64,000 nucleotides of DNA from Streptomyces sp. man185 (GTDB lineage Bacteria; Actinomycetota; Actinomycetes; Streptomycetales; Streptomycetaceae): assembly GCA_002551355.1 (NCBI GenBank), contig NTHE01000016.1, positions 1 through 64,000 of the forward strand, written 5' to 3'. This document shows positions 51,653 through 60,101 of this stretch, piece after piece; the stretch's first letter is position 1; every line of letters begins with the position of its first letter. Position numbers and translations under genes: made by a program. Below the pieces are notes generated by a model. The model ran no database searches and was not told the origin of the DNA. It saw only the letters and a program-made list of their open reading frames with translations.

Positions 51653-53182
51653 ATGGATACCAGGCGCCTGCTCCGCACCTTCGCCATCGGGATCGGCACT
51701 GCCGGCCTGCTCATCTCCGGCTGCAGCGGCAGCGGCTCGTCGCCGAACGCCTCGGCCACCGGCACCGCGGCTCCCGAGGAGCTGTCGTCGTACTACACGC
51801 AGAAGCTGAGCTGGCGCGACTGCGGCGTGGAGGGGTTCGAGTGCACGACGATGAAGGCGCCGAAGGACTACGACAAGCCGGATGACGGCGACATCGACCT
51901 GGCCGTCTCCCGCAAGAAGGCCACCGGCCCCGGCAAGCGGATCGGTTCCCTCCTGGTGAACCCGGGCGGCCCCGGCGGCTCCGCGATCGGCTATCTCCAG
52001 GGGTACGCGGCGCTCGGCTATCCGGCCCCGGTGCGGGCCCGCTACGACATGGTGGCCATCGATCCGCGCGGCGTGGCCCGCAGCGAACCCGTCGAATGCC
52101 TCACCGGCGCGGAGATGGACGCCTACACGCAGGTCGACCAGACTCCGGACGACGACGCGGAAGCCGGGAAGCTCACCGACGCCTTCGAGAAGTTCGCGGC
52201 GGGCTGCGAGAAGCGGAGCGGAGAGATCCTCCCGTACGTCTCCACCGTGGACACAGCCCGCGACATGGACGTCCTGCGCGCCTTGCTCGGCGACGAGAAG
52301 CTGCACTACGTCGGAGCGTCGTACGGCACCTTCCTGGGCGCCACGTACGCGGACCTCTTCCCGGAGCGGGCCGGCCGGCTCGTCCTGGACGGGGCGATGG
52401 ACCCGTCCCTGGAGGCCATCGACATGAACCGCGACCAGACGGCGGGGTTCGAGGGGGCCTTCCAGTCCTTCGCCGCCGACTGCGTGAAGCAGCCGGACTG
52501 CCCGCTCGGCACCACGAACACCGCCGACGCGGCGACCGCCCTCAAGCAGCTCTTCACGGACCTGGACGCCAAGCCGATCCCGACCGGCGACGACCGTGAG
52601 CTGACCGAGTCGCTGGCCACCACCGGGGTGATCGCCGCGATGTACGACGAGGCGGCCTGGCCGCAGCTCCGCGAGGCGCTGGAGGGCGCGCAGCGCAGCG
52701 ACGGCTCCGGCCTCCTCTCGCTGGCCGACAGCTACTACGAGCGCGAGCCGGACGGGAAGTACGCGAACCTGATGTCCGCCAACGCCGCCGTGAACTGCCT
52801 CGACCTGCCGCCCGCCTTCGACGGCCCCGACGCGGTCGAGAAGGCGGTCCCGGACTTCGAGAAGGCCTCCCCGGTCTTCGGGCGCGGCTTCGCCTGGGCC
52901 TCCCTGAACTGCGCGTACTGGCCCACGAAGGCCACCGGCACCCCGCACCGCACCGAGGCGAAGGGCGCCGACCCGATCGTGGTCGTCGGCACCACCCGCG
53001 ACCCGGCCACCCCGTACAAGTGGTCCGAGGCCCTCGCCGAGCAGCTCTCCTCCGGCACCCTGCTCACCTACGAGGGCGACGGCCACACCGCGTACGGCCG
53101 GGGCAGCGACTGCATCGACACGGCGATCAACACGTACCTCCTGGAGGGCACCCCGCCCGCCGACGGCAAGAAGTGCACCTGA
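51653..53182 (+). CDS. Secreted alpha/beta-hydrolase protease (tripeptidyl aminopeptidase-like)
   Basis: This 509-residue protein has a lipoprotein signal peptide with lipobox LISGC (Cys24), then an alpha/beta-hydrolase peptidase. VNPGGPGGS (102-110) forms the oxyanion hole and the nucleophile is Ser223 in GASYGTFLG. This is the Streptomyces tripeptidyl aminopeptidase/SlpD-like family that cleaves N-terminal tripeptides outside the cell. It closes with a late His in GDGHTAYGR. The gene stands alone, followed by a terminator and tRNA-Thr. Confidence 0.9.
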   Translation: MDTRRLLRTFAIGIGTAGLLISGCSGSGSSPNASATGTAAPEELSSYYTQKLSWRDCGVEGFECTTMKAPKDYDKPDDGDIDLAVSRKKATGPGKRIGSLLVNPGGPGGSAIGYLQGYAALGYPAPVRARYDMVAIDPRGVARSEPVECLTGAEMDAYTQVDQTPDDDAEAGKLTDAFEKFAAGCEKRSGEILPYVSTVDTARDMDVLRALLGDEKLHYVGASYGTFLGATYADLFPERAGRLVLDGAMDPSLEAIDMNRDQTAGFEGAFQSFAADCVKQPDCPLGTTNTADAATALKQLFTDLDAKPIPTGDDRELTESLATTGVIAAMYDEAAWPQLREALEGAQRSDGSGLLSLADSYYEREPDGKYANLMSANAAVNCLDLPPAFDGPDAVEKAVPDFEKASPVFGRGFAWASLNCAYWPTKATGTPHRTEAKGADPIVVVGTTRDPATPYKWSEALAEQLSSGTLLTYEGDGHTAYGRGSDCIDTAINTYLLEGTPPADGKKCT

Positions 53183-53206
53183 CCGCCTCTGACCAGCACA
53201 AACGCC

Positions 53207-53238
53207 TCCGGGGGTGCCGTGTACGGAGCACCCCCGGA
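53207..53238 (+). terminator. Terminator after the protease
   Basis: 11-bp perfect arms tccgggggtgc / gcacccccgga with a ten-base loop, 24 bp after the stop. Confidence 0.82.
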
Positions 53239-53290
53239 AACTGTGTAGACTTGGCTCCGCTGCTGATCGCACCATGGTGCGACAGGGCGC

Positions 53291-53364
53291 GCCGCCTTAG
53301 CTCAGTTGGCCAGAGCAACGCACTCGTAATGCGTAGGTCTCGGGTTCGAATCCCGAAGGCGGCT
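53291..53364 (+). tRNA. tRNA-Thr (anticodon CGT)
   Basis: A 74-nt cloverleaf starts GCCGCCTTAGCTCAG and ends AAGGCGGCT; the anticodon loop is CTCGTAA (anticodon CGT). It decodes ACG. CCA is not encoded. A TAGACT-like -10 element lies about 40 bp upstream (53246-53251). An intrinsic terminator follows at once. Because a decayed IS element and accessory-looking genes begin just beyond it, this tRNA is a plausible integration target. Confidence 0.96.
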
Positions 53365-53372
53365 CAGCGAAA

Positions 53373-53412
53373 CCCCAGGTCACATAGCCCGTGACCTGGG
53401 GTTTTCTCTTTT
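53373..53412 (+). terminator. Intrinsic terminator after tRNA-Thr
   Basis: 11-bp arms ccccaggtcac / gtgacctgggg with a seven-base loop are followed by ttttctctttt. Confidence 0.92.
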
Positions 53413-53640
53413 GGTGACCGTCATATCAGGATAGATCGGTCACTTATGGTCTGTTCGCCTCAACGCGTAGGTCGCAGGCCTGTTGCGCTGTCGCCTGAGA
53501 GTCCGGCAAGACTCTGACCTGCAGCTCTGGTGCAGTTGAGCCCTTTGGTGACCGAGTGGTCACTTGCTCCGGCGGACAGCCGGTGGACAAGCGTGCTTGA
53601 CGCTGCTTCAGGGAAGGCTGCGCCTTTCGTGGGGAGGGGA

Positions 53641-53885
53641 AGGCGCGGCATCCGCGCGGTGATCCCCGTTCCCGCAGACCAGCGCGGCCATCGGCTAGGT
53701 CGCGGGAGCCGGGGCGGCAGGCCACCCGCTTCGACCGCGAGGCACACAAGCAGCGCAACACCGTCGAGCGGTGCATCAACCGCCTCAAGCAATGGCGTGG
53801 CATCGCCAGCCGCTACGAGAAGACAGCCACGATCTAAGTGGCCGGACTCCACGTTGCGGGCATCTTCCGCTGGTCCGCCCGATGA
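53641..53885 (+). pseudogene. Remnant of an IS5-type transposase
   Basis: A C-terminal fragment of a DDE transposase of the IS5 group is readable in pieces. GIRAVIPVPADQRGHRLG...RGSRGGRPPA lies in one frame up to about 53730. After a one-base deletion it resumes in another frame as FDREAHKQRNTVERCINRLK. A TAA at 53835 then interrupts the frame; beyond it VAGLHVAGIFRWSAR is readable to the TGA at 53883. So there is at least one frameshift and one premature stop. The N-terminal two-thirds and any terminal inverted repeats are gone or unrecognised. Confidence 0.85.
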
Positions 53886-54158
53886 TCCGAACGAAACGGC
53901 CTAGGGAAGAAGCCTCTGAGCAGCAGCAGCCTGTCGCTGTTCCACCAGCCTGCTGGTCGCCGCCGGCCGTCATGTCCCTCGCTGTGTGCGGGAGCGCAGC
54001 GACCGCTTGTGGTCTGGGCCAAGTGCCTTCAGGGGAAGCGCCTCGGGTGTGCCGCAGGGTTGCGGCACCTCACTCACGACCCAGCTGTGCGAACCCGGGC
54101 CGGCGGCGGCCGTCCGTCGCAGACGCGCCGTTGCCGAGCCCAGCGCGAGAGCCTGTCC
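53886..54158. other. Non-coding gap after the IS remnant
   Basis: 273 bp of mixed composition with no recognisable coding features. It contains a short agcagcagcagcc run. Probably decayed DNA. Confidence 0.4.
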
Positions 54159-54713
54159 TCAGACGTTCGACCAAGCTTTGAGGAAGGCCTTCCGCCCCAC
54201 AGGATCGTCCGACCGACGGTCGGCGTGCAGGACGTGCCACGCGGTGAGTTCGAGATCGCGGAGCCATAGTTCGCCGATGACCTGTGTCTTGAGGTCGGGC
54301 AGGTGGTCGGACTCGATGAGGGCTTGGCCGATCACCTCTCCGGCTGCGAGGCGTTGGGGCGGGGTCATCTCGTCGACGGCCGAGAGAATCTGTCGGGCCA
54401 GGATCGTTCCCTCGCCTGTCAGCGATTCGAGTACGCCGGCCTTGATGGTGGCGGGCAGTAGGTAGGCGGTTCCCGAAGACCTCCACAGGTCCGACCAGAA
54501 GCGTTCTCCTGCCTCGGTGGGGGCGGGGAGCGCGGCCAGCAGTCCGAGGAGATGACCGATGGCCGCGTAGCCACCGGAGTGGGCAGCTGCGACGACTGCG
54601 ATGCCTGCGACGCGCTCCACGTCGAGCTGGCTGGTTTCCGAAGCGGGGCCCAGCTGATGTTCCAACTGATCGGTCAGGGGGGTGGACAGGTGGGGGTGAA
54701 CTTCAGGAAGCAT
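54159..54713 (-). CDS. Hypothetical protein
   Basis: This encodes 184 residues, mostly helical (for example DVERVAGIAVVAAAHSGGYA, then HLLGLLAALPAPTEAGERFW). I recognise no family. A GGAG element is six bases upstream of ATG 54713, and base usage is consistent with coding. It is divergent from the hemolysin III-like gene. It may be an accessory gene of unknown role; it is not related to the nearby transposase remnant. Confidence 0.55.
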   Translation of the reverse strand: MLPEVHPHLSTPLTDQLEHQLGPASETSQLDVERVAGIAVVAAAHSGGYAAIGHLLGLLAALPAPTEAGERFWSDLWRSSGTAYLLPATIKAGVLESLTGEGTILARQILSAVDEMTPPQRLAAGEVIGQALIESDHLPDLKTQVIGELWLRDLELTAWHVLHADRRSDDPVGRKAFLKAWSNV

Positions 54714-54935
54714 GGGCGCTCCTTGCGGGTGGGCGAGCAGAGATGCCGGTTCGGAAGCCCTGATCGTTCCCCGCGGCCGATCGGTCTACTCGGCTCCGGA
54801 AGGCCCAACCGACTTCGGGGTCGCGGCGGGTTCGTCTCAAGGCGTCGGTCGCCCATCGGCGACGAGCTCTTCCTCCCGGACTTTTCCTCCCGGACCTCTT
54901 GAAGGCTTTCGCGTGGGCTTTTCTAGCATGAGCGC

Positions 54936-55760
54936 ATGATTGCCAGTGAGGCTCATGAGTCCGGTGAAGGTCGGGAAGCCGTGCCCCGCGATGCAGCTGG
55001 AGGTGTCCACGTCGGCTCCGTGCATGGAGAGCGCGGCGAAGTCGCTCAGCCCCGCGAAGCCCAGGGTGACGACGGAGCGAAGAGTGGTCATCTGGTCGCT
55101 GCTCTGGTGGAGCAGGCTGTCGACCTGGTGGAGCCGGTCAAGCCGAGGCTGCGTGGCTGGCTGCATGCGGGGATGGTCCCCGCCTCAGTGATTGCGGGGA
55201 TCGCGCTCATCTGGCTGGCTCGCACGCCGCAAGCGGTATGGGCCTGCGCCGTGTACGCGGTCACCGCCTGGCTGCTGTTCGCGACGAGTGCCGTCTACCA
55301 CCGCGGTACCTGGGGGCCGCTGGGGGAGGCTCTCCTGCGACGTCTCGATCATGCCAACATTTTCCTGATCATCGCCGGTACCTGCACCCCCCTGGCCGTG
55401 CTGCTGCTGCCGCCGAGCGACAGGCCTGTGCTGCTGTGGACCGTGTGGGTCGGCGCTTCGGCCGGCATCGTGTTCCGGGTCCTGTGGGTCGGAGCGCCAC
55501 GCTGGCTGTACACCCCGTGTTACCTGGCCCTGGGGTGGGCGCCTGTGTGGTATCTGGCCGACTTCCTGCACACCGGAGGAGCAGCCGTACTCACACTGGT
55601 CGTGGCCGGCGGTCTCCTCTACAGCGCGGGCGCGGTCGTCTACGCAATCCAGCGACCCGACCCCTCACCTCGCTGGTTCGGCTTCCACGAGGTCTTCCAC
55701 GCGCTCACCGTGGCAGCGTTCACCGCGCACTACATCGCCATCCTCCTAGCCGCATCCTGA
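54936..55760 (+). CDS. Hemolysin III / PAQR-family membrane protein
   Basis: This 274-residue protein has seven hydrophobic helices. Conserved PAQR positions are visible: S118-x3-H122 (SAVYH), D138-H139 (RLDHANIF), H251-x3-H255 (GFHEVFHALT) and H265, a likely zinc site facing the cytoplasm. Bacterial hemolysin III proteins are annotated from this fold; hydrolase activity is assumed by analogy with eukaryotic ceramidase-like PAQR proteins. The first 60 residues are atypical, so the true start may be further downstream. It is one of the few well-formed genes in the accessory stretch. Confidence 0.85.
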   Translation: MIASEAHESGEGREAVPRDAAGGVHVGSVHGERGEVAQPREAQGDDGAKSGHLVAALVEQAVDLVEPVKPRLRGWLHAGMVPASVIAGIALIWLARTPQAVWACAVYAVTAWLLFATSAVYHRGTWGPLGEALLRRLDHANIFLIIAGTCTPLAVLLLPPSDRPVLLWTVWVGASAGIVFRVLWVGAPRWLYTPCYLALGWAPVWYLADFLHTGGAAVLTLVVAGGLLYSAGAVVYAIQRPDPSPRWFGFHEVFHALTVAAFTAHYIAILLAAS

Positions 55761-56948
55761 CCGGTCGCCGCCCTCGGCGGGGGCCAGGCCCCGACCAACC
55801 GTGCCGCGTTCAGCGGCGTGTTCGGGCGCCGTCGTACCGGGCGAGAAGGTGCTGATGGGCTTTCAGGTCGAGGGCCCGCACGCGAGGGGCCGCGGACTGT
55901 TGTCATGGGTGGCCACCGAGCTGCTGTCCCAGCAGGTGACCAGGTCCAGGTGCCGCGGCCTGGCGCGGCACCTGGGTGGCGGGTCCCGAGACGACCAGGA
56001 CCGCCGTGCCGACGGCTCCCGCTGGGATCGTTGGGACGAGTGCTTCGATGAACTCCCGTGCGAGGGGGAGAGGCGTCGTGCTCCTCGTACCCATCGGGCC
56101 TGGTCCCGTCACCAGTGCCGGGGGCCCGTCTGCCGGAGCGTCTGCCGAGCTCCATCTGGATGCGCCCCCGACTGTGGAGCGTGTCCACCGGCTCGGCGGC
56201 GCAGTCGGAGATACCGGCTGCTCGGGGAGCGTTGCTGGTCAGGGTGCAATGAGCTCGGCCGGGACGGCCTACACGTGCACCGTCGGCGGCTCGGGCAGGG
56301 AGTCTCCCTGGCTAGCATCTGAAAATCTGTTCCGGCTGAGGTAGACATTGACGTGCAGGGTGGTTATGGTTTCTCTCGTAGCCAAGAAGGACAGCAGAGT
56401 TTGGCAGAGATGAACTGCCAGGCAGCAGTACCCAGCAGTTGCAGTGTGCAGGTCGGTGCGGTGGTGGAGTTCCGAAGCCAGGGTTGTTGCAGGATGGCGA
56501 CGGGGCTGGCGACCGGACCGGGTGGCCCGCGGTATTCAGGGGCTGCCATCAGCAGTGCCGCAGTAGGTAGGTGCAGTCCGCAGTACCAGTGTTTCCTCGG
56601 TGAATGGCGTCAGGCTGCGGCGCGCGTGCCGGGAGGTTCGGCAGTGGGGTTCTAAGCCAGAGCAGATGCAGGACGGGCGACGGGGCTGGCTGCCGGAGTG
56701 GCGCTGTGAGAGGCCACCAGGAGTACGGAAGTAGTTTGTCCAGAGGGAAAAGAACGGAGGAGTTGAGCGCCATCAGGATCGCCCGGGCGAACGACGTGTG
56801 CCCGGGTACCGCAGGACATCGATAGTGAGGTGGTCTCCGGTCAAGCAACCGCGATCCCCGCAACCCCCGGATCTCTTCCCGGCAGGTATGCGGAAACACA
56901 GAGCCGGCGTAGCCGATCAAAGCCGGCTGATGGTGTAGCAGTTCCTTC
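55761..56948. other. Long region without a recognisable gene
   Basis: Nearly 1.2 kb hold several open frames in different phases, none with a good ribosome binding site plus recognisable protein. From about 56370 on, G+C is more uneven and a diverged 54-bp repeat is present (56464-56697). The stretch may be a decayed gene pair or a long leader of the MerR cluster. Confidence 0.55.
56464..56697. repeat. Imperfect direct repeat, two copies of about 54 bp
   Basis: Copies at 56464-56517 and 56644-56697 share gtgg-ggtt-aagccag and the exact ggcgacggggctggc-type core. They differ by small indels and substitutions. The spacing is 180 bp. It could be a decayed duplication or structured RNA. Confidence 0.6.
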
Positions 56949-56980
56949 GGGGCCCGGGTGCCACATGGCACCCGGGCCCC
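56949..56980. terminator. Perfect hairpin just upstream of the MerR-like gene
   Basis: 14-bp perfect arms ggggcccgggtgcc / ggcacccgggcccc with a four-base acat loop, 30 bp before the ATG. It may end upstream transcription or act as a leader attenuator; there is no T-tract. Confidence 0.7.
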
Positions 56981-57009
56981 TCCGACGCGTGTTCCACAGG
57001 AAGGTACAG

Positions 57010-57348
57010 ATGACAGCAGACGACTCGTTCGGCCGCCTCGACGACGACGACTACCCCGCCTACACCATGGGTCGGGCCGCCGAGATGCTCGACACCACAC
57101 AGGGATTCCTTCGCGCCATCGGCGAGGCCCGTCTCATCACCCCCCTGCGCTCCGCGGGGGGCCACCGCCGCTACTCCCGCTACCAGCTCCGCATCGCCGC
57201 CCGCGCCCGCGAGCTCGTCGACGCCGGCACCCCGATCGAGGCCGCCTGTCGCATCGTCATCCTCGAGGACCAACTCGAAGAAGCCCAGCGCATCAACGCC
57301 GAACACCACCGAGACGCCAAGCCGCCCAGCGCACCACCCGCCGCCTGA
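57010..57348 (+). CDS. MerR-like transcriptional regulator
   Basis: This 112-residue protein has a MerR-type winged helix (about 15-75): YTMGRAAEMLDTTQGFLRAI, then LRSAGGHRRYSRYQLRIAAR. The C-terminus is a short helix plus tail, without a metal-binding loop or effector domain, so it is an effectorless MerR-like protein. AGGAAGG is six bases upstream of ATG 57010. Streptomyces genomes often place such a regulator beside cold-shock and helicase genes. It probably acts as a DNA-distorting regulator of this cluster, but the target is not shown. Confidence 0.85.
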   Translation: MTADDSFGRLDDDDYPAYTMGRAAEMLDTTQGFLRAIGEARLITPLRSAGGHRRYSRYQLRIAARARELVDAGTPIEAACRIVILEDQLEEAQRINAEHHRDAKPPSAPPAA

Positions 57349-58021
57349 AGCCCGTCGCGGCCGGTGGAAGCCCGTCGGCTGCCGACCCCCTGCCGGGAGC
57401 GTGCTCAAGGGCTGGTTCCCGCTGCGGTTGCCATGCTCGAAAGTGTGCTCTCGCCCCGGGCGTTGGCGCCCATTCGTGCCGCTGCTTATTCGCGCAGGAG
57501 GTCCATCGGCTGGTCGCGGCGGTGTCTGCGGGTTGACTTCAACACGGTCAAGGGCCCCGGCTGCAGCACCAACGGCGCCCGGAGGCGCACTGCTCAGTTC
57601 GTGGTGGGCTCTGCCAGGTGCGCCCTCCCCGGTCCTTCGTCCGGCGGGCGACGCGCTGACCTGCTTCGCGTGGTGGGCATCCTCGCGCTGTGGAGCGTAA
57701 GTGTCCTTTCTCCAACGCTGTGCTCAGGGCGGACCAATATCTATGGCCACGGCATGAGGGTTTAGCGCGCCGCGCCGGGAGTGTTATTGCGGCGGTAAAG
57801 AGAGTGGAGTTATTCGCCGTACGCGGATCATTACGGCATGCTACTGTCGATCTCGGTTGCAGTTGTGGTTCCCAGAACTTCAGGCTTCTGTTCGGGTGTT
57901 TTCGACCAGTAGAAGCTTCATTGTATTTCCGGTTTTCTCCGGTCGGGGCATCATCGCGGCGACGCGGGATCCGTACCTCACGGGTTTCGGCGTACCTGCC
58001 CCCCCCCGAAGGAGATGTGAC
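57349..58021. other. Long leader region of the cold-shock gene
   Basis: The 673-bp gap between the MerR-like and cold-shock genes falls in G+C from about 57730 onward (attattgcggcggtaaagag, ttattcgccgtacg). A 133-codon open frame is present (57364-57765) but has no good features. Cold-shock genes often carry long 5' UTRs that sense temperature; the last 180 bp may be such a leader. Confidence 0.5.
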
Positions 58022-58225
58022 ATGGCGTCAGGCACTGTGAAGTGGTTCAACGCGGCCAAGGGTTTCGGCTTCATCGAGCAGGACGGTGGCGGCGCTGACG
58101 TGTTCGCCCACTTCTCGAACATCGCCGCCCAGGGCTTCCGCGAGCTCCTTGAAGGCCAGAAGGTCACCTTCGACATCGCGCCGAGCCAGAAGGGCCCGAC
58201 GGCCGAGAACATCGTTCCCGTCTGA
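58022..58225 (+). CDS. Cold-shock protein, CspA family
   Basis: This 67-residue protein is a full CSD domain: [17 protein letters not shown] (RNP1 KGFGFI), DVFAHFSNI (RNP2-like), and [23 protein letters not shown]. It binds single-stranded RNA/DNA and melts structures at low temperature. The start ATG 58022 follows AAGGAG at about seven bases. A hairpin terminator follows. It is adjacent to a DEAD-box helicase, a pairing that recurs in Streptomyces. Confidence 0.96.
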   Translation: MASGTVKWFNAAKGFGFIEQDGGGADVFAHFSNIAAQGFRELLEGQKVTFDIAPSQKGPTAENIVPV

Positions 58226-58244
58226 CGCTGACGCGCACTTCGTA

Positions 58245-58280
58245 GCTGGGTCCCGCATCCTTCGGGGTGCGGGACCCAGC
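58245..58280 (+). terminator. Terminator after csp
   Basis: 16-bp arms gctgggtcccgcatcc / gggtgcgggacccagc (one G-U) with a ttcg tetraloop, 20 bp after the stop. Confidence 0.9.
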
Positions 58281-58510
58281 TCCGGGCATCCTCCCGGATC
58301 GGTGCCACCTGCGGCAGAACCTTCGTCAGCAGAGTCGCCGCCACTCCTGCGGAGTCCCACTCGCCAGTGGGCTGGATTCCTCGCCCCTATGGCGTCACTC
58401 ATTCCACGGCCTGCATCCCGATCCGGGATACATCACCGGCCTCATTTATTTTTGCATTTCGCTCGGCCCGTTCTTGTGATTCCTTGCGCTGTTCTTCCGC
58501 TGCGGGAATT

Positions 58511-58533
58511 CCTTGATACGTGCCGTATCAAGG
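58511..58533 (+). promoter_or_regulatory. Hairpin overlapping the DEAD-box gene's ribosome binding site
   Basis: 10-bp perfect arms ccttgatacg / cgtatcaagg with a three-base loop. The final aagg of the right arm is the first half of the Shine-Dalgarno AAGGAAGG (58530-58537), eight bases before the ATG. When folded, the stem blocks part of the ribosome binding site. Confidence 0.6.
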
Positions 58534-58543
58534 AAGGTTCTGA

Positions 58544-60055
58544 ATGAACCCCACACGTACGAACAACCGCTCTTCCCGCGCACGCAGCCGTACGGCCGAC
58601 TCCGGCCGGGGTGGTAGCCGCTTCAGCTCGACCGCCCCGGCCCGTTCGGCTGCCCCGGCCCGTTCCGGCGGTTCGGGCCGCCCGGGTGGACATGGGCGGC
58701 GGCCCGCCGCGGTCCAGGGCGAGTTCGCCCTGCCGGTCACGGTCACGCCCGCGCTGCCCGCCGTCGAGGCGTTCGCCGCCCTCGACATGCCGGTGCAGCT
58801 GCTCGCGGCGCTGACCGCGCAGGGGGTGAGCGTTCCGTTCCCGATCCAGGGTGCGACCCTGCCCAACACCCTCGCGGGCCGCGACGCCCTGGGACGTGGG
58901 CGCACCGGCTCCGGCAAGACCCTCGCTTTCGGCCTGGCTCTGCTGGCCCGCACCGCCGGTCAGCGTGCCGAGCCCCGACAGCCGCTGGCCCTGGTCCTGG
59001 TGCCGACGCGTGAGCTGGCCCAGCAGGTGACCGACGCCCTGGCCCCCTACGCCCGCTCGGTGAGGCTGCGCCTTGCCACCGTCGTCGGCGGGATGTCGAT
59101 CGGGAGGCAGGCCAACGCGCTGCGCGGTGGCGCGGAGGTTGTCGTGGCGACGCCGGGCCGGCTCAAGGACCTCATCGACCGGGGTGACTGCCGGCTCGAC
59201 CAGGTCGCGATCACCGTCCTCGATGAGGCCGATCAGATGGCTGACATGGGCTTCATGCCCCAGGTCACCGAGCTTCTGGACCAGGTACGCCCCGAGGGGC
59301 AGCGGATGCTGTTCTCCGCCACCCTGGACCGCAACGTCGACCGCTTGGTCCGCCGCTACCTCAGTGACCCGGTCGTCCACTCCGTCGACCCCTCCGCCGG
59401 CGCGGTCACGACGATGGAGCACCATGTGCTGCACGTCCACGGCACCGACAAGCACCGAGCGACGACTGAGATCGCTGCTCGCGAAGGCCGGGTCATCATG
59501 TTTCTGGACACCAAGCGGGCCGTGGACAAGCTCACCGAGCACCTGCTGGCCAGCGGGGTGAGGGCGGCGGCTCTGCACGGCGGGAAGGCGCAGTCGCAGC
59601 GCACCCGGACCCTGACCCAGTTCAAGACCGGGCACGTCACCGTGCTCGTGGCCACGAACGTCGCCGCACGCGGCATCCACGTCGACAACCTCGACCTCGT
59701 CGTCAACGTCGACCCGCCGACCGACCACAAGGACTACCTGCACCGCGGCGGCCGAACGGCGCGGGCAGGGGAGTCCGGCAGCGTCGTCACCATGGTCACT
59801 CCCAACCAGCGCCGGGACATGACCCGCCTCATGGCCGCCGCCGGCATCGTGCCCCAGACCACCCAGGTCCGCTCCGGCGAGGAGGCACTCGGCCGCATCA
59901 CCGGCGCACAGACCCCCTCCGGCATTCCCGTGACGATCACCGCGCCGGTGGCCGCGCGGCGTCAGCGCAGCGCGTCCTCACGAGGCCGGCGCAGCCCCGC
60001 CTCCGCGGCCCGGCGCGTGACCGCACATCAGTCCGCCTTCGACGCGGCGGCCTGA
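58544..60055 (+). CDS. DEAD-box RNA helicase (RhlE/CsdA-like)
   Basis: This 503-residue protein has a Ser/Arg/Gly-rich N-terminus (1-65), then the helicase core: Q-motif-like FPIQGATLPN, Walker A GRTGSGKT, LVPTRELAQQV, ATPGRLKDLI, VLDEADQMADMG (DEAD), SATL, and RGGRTARAG (motif VI). The C-terminus is basic (RRQRSASSRGRRSP). It unwinds structured RNA, probably in cold or stress. ATG 58544 follows AAGGAAGG. Translation may be controlled by the overlapping hairpin. The partner cold-shock gene precedes it. Confidence 0.95.
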   Translation: MNPTRTNNRSSRARSRTADSGRGGSRFSSTAPARSAAPARSGGSGRPGGHGRRPAAVQGEFALPVTVTPALPAVEAFAALDMPVQLLAALTAQGVSVPFPIQGATLPNTLAGRDALGRGRTGSGKTLAFGLALLARTAGQRAEPRQPLALVLVPTRELAQQVTDALAPYARSVRLRLATVVGGMSIGRQANALRGGAEVVVATPGRLKDLIDRGDCRLDQVAITVLDEADQMADMGFMPQVTELLDQVRPEGQRMLFSATLDRNVDRLVRRYLSDPVVHSVDPSAGAVTTMEHHVLHVHGTDKHRATTEIAAREGRVIMFLDTKRAVDKLTEHLLASGVRAAALHGGKAQSQRTRTLTQFKTGHVTVLVATNVAARGIHVDNLDLVVNVDPPTDHKDYLHRGGRTARAGESGSVVTMVTPNQRRDMTRLMAAAGIVPQTTQVRSGEEALGRITGAQTPSGIPVTITAPVAARRQRSASSRGRRSPASAARRVTAHQSAFDAAA

Positions 60056-60101
60056 GAACTTCGTGATCCGGAAGCTGACTCACCTGTGCAGGAGGCACCT
60101 T

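Larger units (their letters stand above)
58226..58543. other. Spacer with terminator, then DEAD-box gene leader
   Basis: After the terminator (58245-58280) about 230 bp lead to the helicase. The last 30 bp contain the hairpin overlapping the ribosome binding site. Composition drops in G+C around 58435-58500 (tcatttatttttgcatttcg), suggesting a promoter. Confidence 0.55.

Noticed and set aside
54837..55166. 109-codon minus-strand frame opposite the PAQR gene start
   Set aside because: It contains hydrophobic stretches, but the plus-strand gene has a recognised fold and this frame crosses its start region. It is a possible alternative only if the PAQR gene starts later.
57364..57765. 133-codon plus-strand frame between the MerR and csp genes
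   Set aside because: Lacks a ribosome binding site and any domain, and ends in A+T-richer leader DNA.
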